This document shows positions 1 to 8,002 of a stretch of DNA of 41,845 nt, in pieces. The notes beneath the pieces are model-generated. The model searched no databases and was not told the DNA's origin. It saw only the letters and a list, made by a program, of their open reading frames with translations. Location: NCBI RefSeq assembly GCF_000308455.1, contig NZ_BAFP01000076.1:1-41845 (forward strand). Reading direction: 5' to 3'. The stretch's first letter is position 1; the number at the start of each line of letters is the position of its first letter. The stretch comes from Nocardia abscessus NBRC 100374 (GTDB taxonomy: Bacteria > Actinomycetota > Actinomycetes > Mycobacteriales > Mycobacteriaceae). A program made the translations under genes and the position numbers.

Positions 1-717
1 CGAGATGAGCGGGACGTCGGGGTGCTTCACGAGCGCGTCGCCCGCGTCCTCGCCCATTCCGTTGACAAGGTTGAACACGCCACGGGGCAGCCCGGCTTCC
101 TCGAAGATGCCCGCCCACAGCGACGCCGACAGCGGCGTGAATTCCGCGGGTTTGAGCACCACGGTGTTGCCGGTGGCCAACGCGGGAGCCAGTTTCCAGC
201 TCTCCAGCATGAACGGCGTGTTCCACGGCGTGATCAGACCCGCGACGCCGATCGGCTTGCGGTTGACGTAGTTGATCTGGCGGCCGGGCACCTTGTAGGT
301 GTCGTCGGCCTGGGCGACGATCAGGTCGGCGAAGAACCGGAAGTTCTCCGCGGCGCGGCGCGCCTGGCCCAGCGCCTGGGTGATGGGCAGACCCGAGTCG
401 AAGCTTTCCAACTCGGCCAGGCGAGCGTCGCGCGACTCGACGAGGTCGGCGACGCGGTGCAGCACCCGGGAGCGTTCGCGCGGAAGCGTCTTGGGCCACG
501 GGCCTTCGGTGAACGCCGTGCGCGCCGCGCGCACGGCGCGGTCGATGTCGGACTTCTTGCCCGCGGTGGCACGCACGTACGTCTCGTTCGTGACCGGATC
601 GATCACCTCGAAGGTGTCGCCGTCGACGGAGTCGACGAACTGTCCATCGATGTAGTGCTGGATGCGCTCGGGCAGGTCGGCGGGGACGTGGCGGCTGCGC
701 AGTGCGCTGTCGGCCAT
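1..717 (-). CDS. Aldehyde dehydrogenase, HpaE/HpcC-like (partial, C-terminus outside window)
   Basis: NAD-dependent aldehyde dehydrogenase. The closest family by eye is 5-carboxymethyl-2-hydroxymuconate semialdehyde dehydrogenase (HpaE/HpcC) of the homoprotocatechuate meta-cleavage pathway. The frame runs open from ATG 717 to the window edge and gives the first 239 residues. It has the ALDH N-terminal fold, with PWNTPFM and a following KLAPALATGNTVVLKPAE segment, which is the NAD-binding region. The catalytic Cys and Glu lie beyond the edge and cannot be checked. A strong ribosome binding site (GAGGAGGAGG) sits just before the ATG. The gene follows the gntR gene after about 40 bases and is probably in its operon with the FAH-RraA gene. 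The exact substrate is inferred. Confidence 0.9.
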   Translation of the reverse strand, partial: MADSALRSRHVPADLPERIQHYIDGQFVDSVDGDTFEVIDPVTNETYVRATAGKKSDIDRAVRAARTAFTEGPWPKTLPRERSRVLHRVADLVESRDARLAELESFDSGLPITQALGQARRAAENFRFFADLIVAQADDTYKVPGRQINYVNRKPIGVAGLITPWNTPFMLESWKLAPALATGNTVVLKPAEFTPLSASLWAGIFEEAGLPRGVFNLVNGMGEDAGDALVKHPDVPLIS

Positions 718-757
718 GGTTCCTCCTCCTCGCGGTAGGGAAAGGTGACGGTTTCGG

Positions 758-1462
758 TCAGTCGGTCGGGCCGGTGCTGCGGCCCGAATCACGTTGAGCG
801 AGATAGGTGTTCATCGTTCGCCAGCGATGTTCGCGGGCGGCCAGCTCGATCTCGAGCGGATCGGCCCGCCGTCGGATGAGGTCGATGATGTGGTCGTGCT
901 CGTCGACGGACTCGTGGGCGCGCTCGGGCACGAACGCGAAGGTGGAATCGCGCACGCCCGACATCCGCGTCCAGCCCCGACGCACCAGGTCCAGAATGTG
1001 CGGGTTCGGGCACGGCTCGAACAGCACCGTGTGGAACTGCTCGTTCATCACCGTGAACAGGCGCGGGTCGAAATCATCGAGCAATTCCCGCAACCGGCTG
1101 TTGACGGCGGCGGCCCGGTCGAGTTCGGCATCGGTGAGATGCGGGACCCCCAGCGCCGTGGCGATGCCCTCGACGACCCCGAGGGTCTGCATCGTGTAGA
1201 CGTACTCGGACGGGTCGATCAAGGCGACCCGGGCGCCCACGTTGCGCTCGAACTCGACGAGTCCCTCCGCCTCCAGCCGCCGGATGGCCTCACGCACCGG
1301 AACGACGCTCATGCCGAGCGTCTCGGCTATCGATCCGAGCACGAGCCGGTATCCCGGCACGAACCTGCGGTCGGTGATGCGTGCGTGGATCCATTCGTAC
1401 GCGCGCTGGGATTTGCTCGGGGTATCGATCGTCTCGGCCACCACGAAATCATGCCTTCGCAT
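758..1462 (-). CDS. GntR-family (FadR/FCD) transcriptional regulator
   Basis: DNA-binding regulator of about 234 residues. The N-terminal winged helix spans roughly residues 12-80 and includes the typical SVVPVREAIRRLEAEGLVE recognition segment. An all-helical FCD ligand-binding domain follows, with the His/Asp-rich metal-site pattern (FHTVLF, and HDHIIDLI near the C-terminus). An earlier ATG exists at 1480, but the ATG at 1462 has a near-perfect GGAGG at 1472-1476 and is preferred. The start lies inside the 3' end of the FAH-RraA gene, so the two are translationally coupled. Its likely operator is the palindrome at 2977-2988. FCD regulators of this type usually respond to the organic acid that the neighbouring genes degrade; the ligand here is unknown. 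Confidence 0.92.
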   Translation of the reverse strand: MRRHDFVVAETIDTPSKSQRAYEWIHARITDRRFVPGYRLVLGSIAETLGMSVVPVREAIRRLEAEGLVEFERNVGARVALIDPSEYVYTMQTLGVVEGIATALGVPHLTDAELDRAAAVNSRLRELLDDFDPRLFTVMNEQFHTVLFEPCPNPHILDLVRRGWTRMSGVRDSTFAFVPERAHESVDEHDHIIDLIRRRADPLEIELAAREHRWRTMNTYLAQRDSGRSTGPTD

Positions 1463-2969
1463 CGCCGTGTGCCTCCGCATACCGCGCCCGCCACTCGGCG
1501 TTCATCGGGAACAGGCCGTCGACCGGGTGTCCCGCCGCCACCTGCTCGGCGACCCAGGCATCCTCGGCCTCCTGGGCGAGGGCCGCGTCGGCGACCTCTT
1601 CGGCGAGCGCGGCCGGGATGACGATGACGCCGTCGTCGTCGCCGACGATGACGTCGCCGGGAAGCACCGTCGCGCCGCCGCAGGCGATCGCGACATCGAC
1701 GTCCCACGGAACATGCTTGCGCCCCAGCACGGCCGGGTGCCCGCCCTGGGTGAACACCGGGATGCCGATATCCGCGACCGTCGCGCAGTCGCGCACGCCG
1801 CCGTCGGTCACGATGCCCGCCGCGTTCCGCGCCTTGGCCCGCAGCGCGAGGATGTCGCCGAGGGTTCCCGACCCGCGTTCGCCGCGGGCCTCGATGACGA
1901 TCACCTCGCCGGGGGCGACGGCGTCGAACGCGCGCTTCTGCGCGTTGTAGCCGCCGCCGTGGCTACGGAAGAGGTCCTCCCGGTTCGGCACGAACCGCAG
2001 GGTTTTCGCCGTGCCGACCAGCTTCGTCCCGGGCCGCAGGGGGTGCACACCGTCGATTGAGACGTTGTCGAGGCCGCGTTTGCGCAGCGCCTGCGACAGT
2101 CCCGCTACGGGGGCTTCCAGAAGTTTCGCCCGGAGTGCGGGGGAGAGTGCCGAAGACGGTGGCTCGGTGGCGGGAAGTCCTGCGGCGGTTCGCGATCCCC
2201 ACGCTTCCTCGCGCTGCCGGTCGTCGACCGAAGGCAGCGACCCGAGCGCGGGGTCGAAGGCGGCGGAGCCATCGACCACCCGCGTCACGAGCCGCCCGCT
2301 GGTGGGTGCGCCCGCCGCGCCCGGAGCGTCGACCTCGACCTCGACCACGTCGCCCGGTACCGCGACCGAGGATCCGGCCGGGGTGCCGGTGAGGATGATG
2401 TCGCCGGTCTCGAGCGTGAAGTGCTGCGACAGGTCGGCCACGAACTGCGCGAGGGGGAAGATCAGGGCCGCCGTCGTGTCGTGCTGCACGAGTTGCCCGT
2501 TGTGCCAGGTGCGTACGCGCAATGCCGCCGGGTCGACGCCGCGTGCGTCGATGAGCCCCGGCCCGAGCGGTGTGTATCCGTCGCGGCCCTTGTTGCGCAC
2601 GTTCGAGCCCTTGTCGTTGCCGCGCAGGTCGTAGAGCCCCCAGTCGTTGGCCGCGGTGACCCACGCGACGTGCGACCAGGCGTCCTCGATCGCCACGTGC
2701 CGAGCGGGCGTGCCGATGACGAGGGCGATTTCGCCCTCGAACGCGAGCAGTTCCGTCCCCGTGGGCCGCTCGATCTCGGACCCGGAGGCCGCGACGGAAC
2801 TCGCGGGCTTGAAGAAGTACGACGGCGCGGCGGGTTTGCGCCCCCGCTGCGCGGCGCGCGACTCGTAGCTGAGGTGTACCGCGACGATCTTGCCGGGTGG
2901 GGCGGGCAGGGCCGCGAACCGGGGATCGGCGGTCGGCGTACTGATCGGAGCTCCTTTGCCCATTGTCAT
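1449..2969 (-). CDS. Fusion of fumarylacetoacetate-hydrolase-family domain and RraA/HMG-aldolase-like domain
   Basis: Two-domain enzyme of 506 residues. Residues about 25-235 form a FAH-family fold (FEGEIALVIG metal-ligand strand, NDWGLYDLRG, LTGTPAG loop). This family includes HpcE/HpaG isomerase-decarboxylases and acylpyruvate hydrolases. Residues about 285-470 form an RraA-like domain with the GTLGD and GGVRD motifs that position the metal and substrate in 4-hydroxy-4-methyl-2-oxoglutarate/4-carboxy-4-hydroxy-2-oxoadipate aldolases. Together they could carry out consecutive steps on a meta-cleavage product, a decarboxylation or isomerisation followed by a retro-aldol cut (inference). Start candidates are ATG 2969 and ATG 2963. 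Neither has a good ribosome binding site, so a leaderless mRNA is possible. The gene is divergent from the transporter. Confidence 0.88.
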   Translation of the reverse strand: MTMGKGAPISTPTADPRFAALPAPPGKIVAVHLSYESRAAQRGRKPAAPSYFFKPASSVAASGSEIERPTGTELLAFEGEIALVIGTPARHVAIEDAWSHVAWVTAANDWGLYDLRGNDKGSNVRNKGRDGYTPLGPGLIDARGVDPAALRVRTWHNGQLVQHDTTAALIFPLAQFVADLSQHFTLETGDIILTGTPAGSSVAVPGDVVEVEVDAPGAAGAPTSGRLVTRVVDGSAAFDPALGSLPSVDDRQREEAWGSRTAAGLPATEPPSSALSPALRAKLLEAPVAGLSQALRKRGLDNVSIDGVHPLRPGTKLVGTAKTLRFVPNREDLFRSHGGGYNAQKRAFDAVAPGEVIVIEARGERGSGTLGDILALRAKARNAAGIVTDGGVRDCATVADIGIPVFTQGGHPAVLGRKHVPWDVDVAIACGGATVLPGDVIVGDDDGVIVIPAALAEEVADAALAQEAEDAWVAEQVAAGHPVDGLFPMNAEWRARYAEAHGDAKA

Positions 2970-2976
2970 ATCTGAA

Positions 2977-2988
2977 ATCGTATACGAT
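2977..2988. promoter_or_regulatory. Candidate GntR/FCD operator palindrome
   Basis: Perfect 12-bp palindrome ATCGTATACGAT in the divergent promoter region between the FAH-RraA and transporter genes. The GTATAC core matches the general pattern of FCD-type GntR operators. It starts only 7 bases upstream of ATG 2969, so a bound regulator would block the leftward operon that includes its own gene, and probably the rightward one too. Binding is inferred. Confidence 0.6.
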
Positions 2989-3010
2989 CATTATTCGCGT
3001 CGCAAAGCCG

Positions 3011-3041
3011 TTGTGAGGACGGACTCACCACGGCGTCACAA
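3011..3041. repeat. Nested inverted repeats in transporter leader
   Basis: TTGTGA at 3011-3016 pairs with TCACAA at 3036-3041, and GTGAG at 3013-3017 pairs with CTCAC at 3024-3028. The repeats lie directly before the transporter's ribosome binding site (AAGGA, 3041-3045). They could be a second operator or an mRNA hairpin that affects initiation; the sequence does not say which. Confidence 0.35.
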
Positions 3042-3052
3042 AGGAATGTCAG

Positions 3053-4437
3053 ATGTCCGCGAATCTTTCAGCTGCTGCCGGCTCGGTCACGCCGCCCGGC
3101 AGGATCGCTTCGACCGCCGATCGCAAGCGCGTGGCCTTCGCCACGGTGGTCGGCACCGCGGTGGAGTGGTACGACTATTTCGTCTACGCCTCGGCCGCCG
3201 GGCTGGTCTTCGGCCAGCTGTTCTTCGAACCGGCCGGTTCCGGCTTCGGGACGATCCTGTCCTTCCTGACCGTCGGCGTCAGCTTTCTCTTCCGCCCGCT
3301 CGGCGCATTCCTGGCCGGGCATTTCGGTGACAAGATCGGCCGTCGCCCGGTGCTGGTGACCACGCTGATCCTGATGGGCCTGGCCACCGCGCTGATCGGA
3401 CTGTTGCCCACGTACTCCTCCATCAACATCTGGGCCCTATCTTCCTGGTGATCTTGCGGATACTGCAGGGCATCTCGGCAGGCGGCGAGTGGGGCGGCGC
3501 CGTCCTCATGGCCGCCGAGCACGCGCCGTCGGACCGCCGTGGCCTCTTCGGCGCCATGCCGCAGATCGGCGTGCCGATCGGCCTACTGCTGGCCAGCGCC
3601 ATGATGGCGACGATGGACGCGCTCTTCCCCGGTGACGCGTTCCTCGACTGGGGATGGCGCATCCCGTTCCTGTTCTCGGTCGTGCTGATCCTCGTCGGCT
3701 CATGGGTGCGCCGCAGCGTCGAAGAGAGCCCCGTGTTCACCGAGATCGCCGAGCGGAAGGAGCAGACCAGGGCGCCCGTCGTCGAGCTGTTCGCCCGCTT
3801 CACCCCGTTGGTACTGCTGTCGGCGCTGGTCTTCGCGGGTAACGGCACCGTCGGCTACATGACGACCGGCGGCTACATCCAGGGGTACGCCACCAATCCG
3901 GACGGGCCGCTCGCGCTCGACCGCGGTGACGTGCTGTGGGCGGTGACCGCGTCGTCGGTGAGCTGGCTGATCGCCACTTTCGCCGCCGGATGGGCATCGG
4001 ACTTCCTCGGTCGCCGGGCCACCTACCTCATCGGCTGGTGTCTGCAGGGCGTCTTCGTGCTCACGCTCTTCCCCCTGGTGAACACCGGTGACGTCCGCTT
4101 GCTCGGTGCCGGGCTCGTGCTGCTCACCCTGGGACTCGGTTTCACCTACGGCGCGCAATCGGCCTGGTACACCGAACTGTTCCCCGCGTCGGTCCGGTTC
4201 TCCGGAGTGTCGATCTCCTACGCGCTCGGCTCGATCCTCGGCGGCGCGTTCGCTCCGACGATCGCGCAGTGGATCCAGCAGGCGACGGGTTCGTCGGCGA
4301 ACGTGGCCTACTACCTGCTCGGCATGACCGCGCTCGGCCTGGTCGGCACCTTGCTGCTGCGCGACCGCAAGGGCATCGACTTGCGTCCGTCCAACGAGGC
4401 CGAACAGCAAGTGGGGATCTACGCCTGGAAGAAGTGA
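3053..4437 (+). pseudogene. MHS-family (MFS) aromatic-acid/proton symporter, frameshifted
   Basis: Metabolite:H+ symporter of the MHS branch of the MFS, expected in the membrane with 12 helices and importing an aromatic or organic acid. Features are the N-terminal VGTAVEWYDYFVYASAAGLVF segment, FGDKIGRRPVL (MFS loop 2-3 motif), and RILQGISAGGEWGGAVL after helix 4. The reading frame breaks once. The first part ends at a TGA at 3449-3451, and the rest continues to 4437 in another frame. Restoring one C in the run at 3435-3437 gives WAPIFLVILRILQG and a normal protein of about 460 residues. This is therefore a one-base deletion or a sequencing error in a homopolymer. Start ATG 3053 has AAGGA seven bases upstream. 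It is followed by the monooxygenase. Confidence 0.88.
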
Positions 4438-4510
4438 CCCGCGGCGGGCAGCCGGTTGTGTGAGAGCCGGGTCACCCTCTACGATCAAGGAACTCTATAT
4501 GAGAATTCGA

Positions 4511-4527
4511 TGTTCTATTATCGAACA
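4511..4527. promoter_or_regulatory. Candidate IclR-type operator upstream of monooxygenase
   Basis: Imperfect palindrome TGTTCTATTATCGAACA with arms TGTTC and GAACA, located 36 bases before the monooxygenase start. A related 17-mer (14 of 17 identical on the opposite strand) lies in front of the iclR gene at 7288-7304, which points to one shared regulator. An EcoRI-like GAATTC occurs next to both copies. Confidence 0.6.
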
Positions 4528-4563
4528 ACCAGCCCACTCGGCTCCATGGAGTGAGGAGATTCC

Positions 4564-6465
4564 GTGCAGTTCCATCACCACGGCTACGTGTCCGGTGACC
4601 CGCGCATCCACCCGCCCGGCGGTTTCGGCATCGATCGCCCCGCCGAGCTTCCCGACGAGGTGGACGTGCTCATCGTCGGTTCGGGCCCGGCGGGCATGAT
4701 CGCCGCGGCGCAGTTGGCGCAGTTCCCGAACATCAACACCCGTCTCGTCGAGCGCCGTCCCGGTCGGCTCGAGGTCGGGCAGGCCGACGGGATCCAGGCG
4801 CGCAGCGTGGAGACCTTCCAGGCGTTCGGCTTCGCCGAGCGCATCATCGCGGAGGCCTACCGCATCACCGAGATGGCGTTCTGGAAGCCCGATCCGCGGA
4901 ATCCGCGCAACATCGTCCGCGCCGCGCGCACTCCCGACGACGCGACCGGGATCAGCGAGTTCCCGCACCTCATCGTCAACCAAGCGCGCGTGCTCGACTA
5001 CTTCGCCGAGGTGGCGCGCAACGCGCCGACGCGCTTGGAGCCCGACTACGGCTACGAGTTCGTCACCCTCGAGGTCGCTGACGCGGGCGAGTACCCGGTC
5101 ACCGTGACCCTGCGGCACACGGCAGGCAGTCTGGACGGCCAGGAGCGAATCGTGAAGGCCAAGTACGTGATCGGCTGCGACGGCGCGCGCAGCAAGGTAC
5201 GCGAGTCCATCGGGCGTCGATTCGTGGGCGCGCAGGCCAACCACGCGTGGGGCGTGATGGACGTGCTCGCCGAGACCGACTTCCCCGACATCCGCACCAA
5301 GTGCGCCATCCAGTCGCACGACGGCGGCAGCATCCTGCACATCCCGCGTGAGGGCAACTTCCTGTTCCGCATGTATGTGGATCTCGGCGAAGTCTCCGAA
5401 GGCGACAACGGCAGAGTGCGGGAGACCTCGCAGCAGGAGGTCGAGGAGCGCGCGAACCGGATCCTGCACCCTTACACGCTGCAGGTGAAGCACGTCGCGT
5501 GGCGCAGCGTCTACGAGGTCGGCCACCGCGTGACCGACAAGTTCGACGACGTGCACCCCGAGCACTGCGGAACCCGGACCCCGCGGGTCTTCATCACCGG
5601 CGATGCCTGCCACACCCATTCCGCCAAGGCGGGCCAAGGCATGAACGTGTCCATGCAGGACGGGTGGAACCTCGCCTGGAAGCTGGCGCACGTGCTGGAC
5701 GGCCGCGCACCCGAAGCGATTCTCGACACCTACTCGGCCGAGCGTCAGGTGATCGCGCAGAACCTCATCGACTTCGACCGGCAATGGTCGGCGCTGATGG
5801 CGGCCAAGCCCGAAGAGCTGGAGGACCCCACCCAACTGGAGGAGTTCTACGTCAAGACCGCGGAATTCCCCGCCGGCTTCATGACGCAGTACGCGCCCTC
5901 GATGCTCGTCGCCGACGCCGCGTACCAGGAGATCGCGACCGGGTTCCCGGTCGGCAAACGCTTCAAATCGAACATTGTGACGAGGGTCTGCGACGCGAAT
6001 CCGAAGCATCTCGGGCATCATGCGACCGCCGACGGTCGCTGGCGCGTCTACGTGTTCGCCGACACGCCCGCCGCCGGCGAGGCATCGCGGACGGCGGCCC
6101 TGGCCGAGTGGCTCCTGACCTCGTCCGAGTCGCCCGTGCTCGCCTACACCCCGAAGGGGGTCGACCTCGACTCGTGGTTCGACGTGAAGGTGATCTACCA
6201 GCAGGATCACACGCGCGTCGACCTGGGGAAGGTGCCCGCGGTGTTCCTGCCCAGGGTCGGGCCGTTCCAGGTCACCGACTACGAGAAGGTGTACGCCGCC
6301 GCCCCGGCCGACGACATCTTCGCCGCCCGTGGCGTCTCCCGAGACGGTGCGGTGGTCGTGGTGCGGCCCGATCAGTACGTCGCTCACGTACTGCCGCTCG
6401 ACGCACGGCACGAACTCGCCGCCTTCTTCGGCGGGATCTTCGTGCGTCGACTGAGCGCTGTCTGA
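4564..6465 (+). CDS. mobA: FAD-dependent aromatic hydroxylase, 3-hydroxybenzoate 4-monooxygenase-like (MobA)
   Basis: Flavoprotein monooxygenase of 633 residues in the phenol hydroxylase/MobA group, where members use NAD(P)H and O2 to hydroxylate a phenolic acid. Visible motifs are the FAD GxGxxG box GSGPAG at residues 39-44, GQADGIQARSVE, the DG motif CDGARSKVRE near residue 205, and GDACHTHSAKAGQGMN near residue 350 for the second FAD-binding site. A thioredoxin-like C-terminal domain ends in VVVRPDQYVAHVLPL. Length and sequence agree along the whole protein with Comamonas 3-hydroxybenzoate 4-monooxygenase as I remember it. The true substrate may be another hydroxyaromatic acid, because the rest of the locus looks like homoprotocatechuate chemistry. 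The start is GTG 4564, with a GAGGAG site at 4552-4557. Confidence 0.9.
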   Translation: MQFHHHGYVSGDPRIHPPGGFGIDRPAELPDEVDVLIVGSGPAGMIAAAQLAQFPNINTRLVERRPGRLEVGQADGIQARSVETFQAFGFAERIIAEAYRITEMAFWKPDPRNPRNIVRAARTPDDATGISEFPHLIVNQARVLDYFAEVARNAPTRLEPDYGYEFVTLEVADAGEYPVTVTLRHTAGSLDGQERIVKAKYVIGCDGARSKVRESIGRRFVGAQANHAWGVMDVLAETDFPDIRTKCAIQSHDGGSILHIPREGNFLFRMYVDLGEVSEGDNGRVRETSQQEVEERANRILHPYTLQVKHVAWRSVYEVGHRVTDKFDDVHPEHCGTRTPRVFITGDACHTHSAKAGQGMNVSMQDGWNLAWKLAHVLDGRAPEAILDTYSAERQVIAQNLIDFDRQWSALMAAKPEELEDPTQLEEFYVKTAEFPAGFMTQYAPSMLVADAAYQEIATGFPVGKRFKSNIVTRVCDANPKHLGHHATADGRWRVYVFADTPAAGEASRTAALAEWLLTSSESPVLAYTPKGVDLDSWFDVKVIYQQDHTRVDLGKVPAVFLPRVGPFQVTDYEKVYAAAPADDIFAARGVSRDGAVVVVRPDQYVAHVLPLDARHELAAFFGGIFVRRLSAV

Positions 6466-6502
6466 TCGGTCGGCGCCCGGATGAGGGGGTGTGGGGCGTC
6501 CC

Positions 6503-6519
6503 GTGTGGGCGTCCCACAC
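6503..6519. terminator. Hairpin between convergent genes
   Basis: GTGTGGG-CGT-CCCACAC forms a perfect 7-bp stem with a 3-base loop in the 84-base gap between the converging monooxygenase and iclR genes. There is no clear U-tract on either strand. Its position suggests a bidirectional terminator typical of high-GC actinomycetes. Confidence 0.55.
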
Positions 6520-6549
6520 CGACCGGTTCGAGTGCGGTCGAGGCCGCGA

Positions 6550-7245
6550 TCAGCCGCCGAGCGCCCGGGCGACGGCTTCGGCCGCCGCCGTGAGACGGTC
6601 GGCGATCTCGGCCTCGGGCCGGGGAAGGGACACATGGATGGCAGCGATCGAGGCGGCGGGTTGACCGGGCACCACGAGCGGGACCGCGACCGACCGCAGC
6701 GACGGCACCACTTCGTCGTGACTGACGGCGAACCCGCGCGAACGACTGCGGATCAGCTCTTCGTGCAACTCTTGCGGCCAATGTTCTTCCGGCAGTTCGA
6801 GCAAGATCGCCTTGCCCGGGCCACCGCGAGTCAGCGGGTGCCGATGGCCGGGTCTATAGGTGACGGCCACGCTGTGCTCCGGAGCGGCGCTGGTGAGGGT
6901 GACGGCCTCGTCCCGGTCCAGCCGCACGGCCAGCAGGCAGGTCATGCCCAATTCGTTCGCGACCGCGCGCAATTGCGGAACAGCCGCCTGCTGAAGGTCG
7001 CGCGAGACGCCGGAGGCGAGTGCGGCCAGGCCCGCGCCGAGCACGATCCGGCCCGCCGGGTCACGAGCGATCAGGCCGTGATCCTCCAGCGTGCGCAGCA
7101 GCCGGTAGGCGACCGATCGGTGCGCACCGAGCGATTCGGCGAGTTCGTCGATCGTCAAGCTCCGGCCCGCGGCGGCAAGAATCTCCAGCAGGCAGATGCC
7201 ACGGCTGAGAGTTTGCGACCCCGAGGGTCCTGGCTTGTCACGCAC
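6550..7245 (-). CDS. IclR-family transcriptional regulator
   Basis: Regulator of about 231 residues. It has an N-terminal winged helix-turn-helix (LSRGICLLEILAAAGRSL, then IDELAESLGAHRSVAYRLLRTLEDHGLI) and a C-terminal IclR effector domain (LTRGGPGKAILLELPEEHW, VPSLRSVAVPLVV). The frame opens at a TTG at 7266, but the GTG at 7245 has GAAAGG nine bases upstream and is preferred. It converges on the monooxygenase gene. The paired palindromes at 4511-4527 and 7288-7304 suggest it controls both the monooxygenase and itself. IclR proteins next to aromatic hydroxylase genes often act as activators or repressors responding to the hydroxylase substrate or product; which applies here is unknown. Confidence 0.9.
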   Translation of the reverse strand: MRDKPGPSGSQTLSRGICLLEILAAAGRSLTIDELAESLGAHRSVAYRLLRTLEDHGLIARDPAGRIVLGAGLAALASGVSRDLQQAAVPQLRAVANELGMTCLLAVRLDRDEAVTLTSAAPEHSVAVTYRPGHRHPLTRGGPGKAILLELPEEHWPQELHEELIRSRSRGFAVSHDEVVPSLRSVAVPLVVPGQPAASIAAIHVSLPRPEAEIADRLTAAAEAVARALGG

Positions 7246-7284
7246 GAGAGCGGACCTTTCGTTCAATCCACGCCTATCGGGCTA

Positions 7285-7476
7285 TCATGCTCGATAGTAG
7301 AATATGGAATTCACTATTCGATCGTTTGCCGCGCCGAATGCTGCTGCGACATAGCGGCCTCGGAGGTCGACCGGCCGGAGCTTTGTCATATCGGCGAACC
7401 GGTTTCCGGCGACGTCGAGTGTCCAGGCATCTTTTTCCCAGCTGCCCCAGAGGGCCTGCACGATCTGGACGACCTC
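7285..7476 (-). pseudogene. Fragment of NtaA/SnaA-type FMN-dependent monooxygenase
   Basis: About 60 codons on the minus strand encode a segment with IVQALWGSWEKDAW and FADMTKLRPVDLRGRY. This is the characteristic internal region of NtaA/SnaA/DmoA-family luciferase-like monooxygenases (ALWDSWE, then a DHRG motif). Both ends of the protein are missing. The homology appears abruptly at about 7476 and fades toward 7300, so this is a leftover piece of a gene. It directly abuts another gene fragment. Confidence 0.5.
7288..7304. promoter_or_regulatory. Candidate IclR-type operator upstream of iclR
   Basis: TGCTCGATAGTAGAATA matches the reverse complement of the 4511-4527 site (TGTTCGATAATAGAACA) at 14 of 17 positions. 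It lies about 40 bases upstream of the preferred iclR start and so is a plausible autoregulatory site. Confidence 0.5.
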
Positions 7477-7479
7477 GTG

Positions 7480-7655
7480 GGCAGCTCGCCGCCGCGCTCG
7501 AGGCGGCCTGCCTCGACGCCGGCACGGTCGGCTTCGTGACGGCGCTCGACGCGGACATCCGCGACGGCGCACTCGCCGAAACGGATGGCACGCTCGCGCG
7601 CCTGCTCGGCCGGCCGACGACGCCCCTCATCGAGGGTCTGCGCGCCCCGCTCTGA
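7480..7655 (+). pseudogene. C-terminal fragment of an NmrA/SDR-like NAD(P)-binding protein
   Basis: An open plus-strand stretch ends at a stop at 7653-7655 and encodes LAAALEAACLDAG, a VTALDADIRDG helix and TDGTLARLLGRP. This is the usual C-terminal signature of actinobacterial NmrA-like NAD(P)H-binding oxidoreductases (AALRAAGLPE, DG, RALGRPP). The N-terminal Rossmann part is absent and no start is convincing. It abuts the NtaA-like fragment at about 7477, so two unrelated genes have been cut and joined here. Confidence 0.45.
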
Positions 7656-7750
7656 CATCTTCTCCTGCTGCGATACGGGCGATTGCGCGCGCGATCGCCC
7701 GTATCGCCGTCTTCGCCGCTCGACCAGGCGCAGTCGTGCCATAACCCGAG

Positions 7751-8002
7751 TCAGGGCACAGGGGAATCTACGCGGCGTCCCTCCGGCTCGTGGACGTCCG
7801 GGCGGTCGGCAAGGCGGCATCCGCAGATCGGGTGCTTGACTGTGCCGCAGTCGGCGGTGTTGCCGCAATGGCAGTCGGAACCCGCGCACGGCAGCTTTAT
7901 TGCGAGGACCGTCTGGTCCTCGGCGTAGGCGGCGAGCTCAGCGGTAGAGGTCTCGCGTGCCGCCCTCGATGTGACTGTCATCATCGATCGTGAGGCGGTC
8001 AT
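7751..8002 (-). CDS. Small Cys-rich hypothetical protein
   Basis: Eighty-three residues, not recognised. The C-terminal half carries six cysteines in a tight block (CAGSDCHCG, DCGTVKHPICGC), followed by RLADRPDVHEPE. This could bind a metal or form a small zinc-ribbon-like unit. Its ATG overlaps the stop of the upstream 78-residue gene in an ATGA, so the two are translationally coupled. No catalytic motif or signal peptide is seen. Confidence 0.5.
   Translation of the reverse strand: MTASRSMMTVTSRAARETSTAELAAYAEDQTVLAIKLPCAGSDCHCGNTADCGTVKHPICGCRLADRPDVHEPEGRRVDSPVP

Noticed and set aside
3431..3451. Programmed -1 frameshifting in the transporter
   Set aside because: There is no X-XXY-YYZ slippery heptamer and no following pseudoknot; a one-C deletion explains it more simply.
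4495..6519. A 674-codon frame antisense to the monooxygenase
   Set aside because: The composition is low-complexity and it lies opposite a gene with full FAD motifs.
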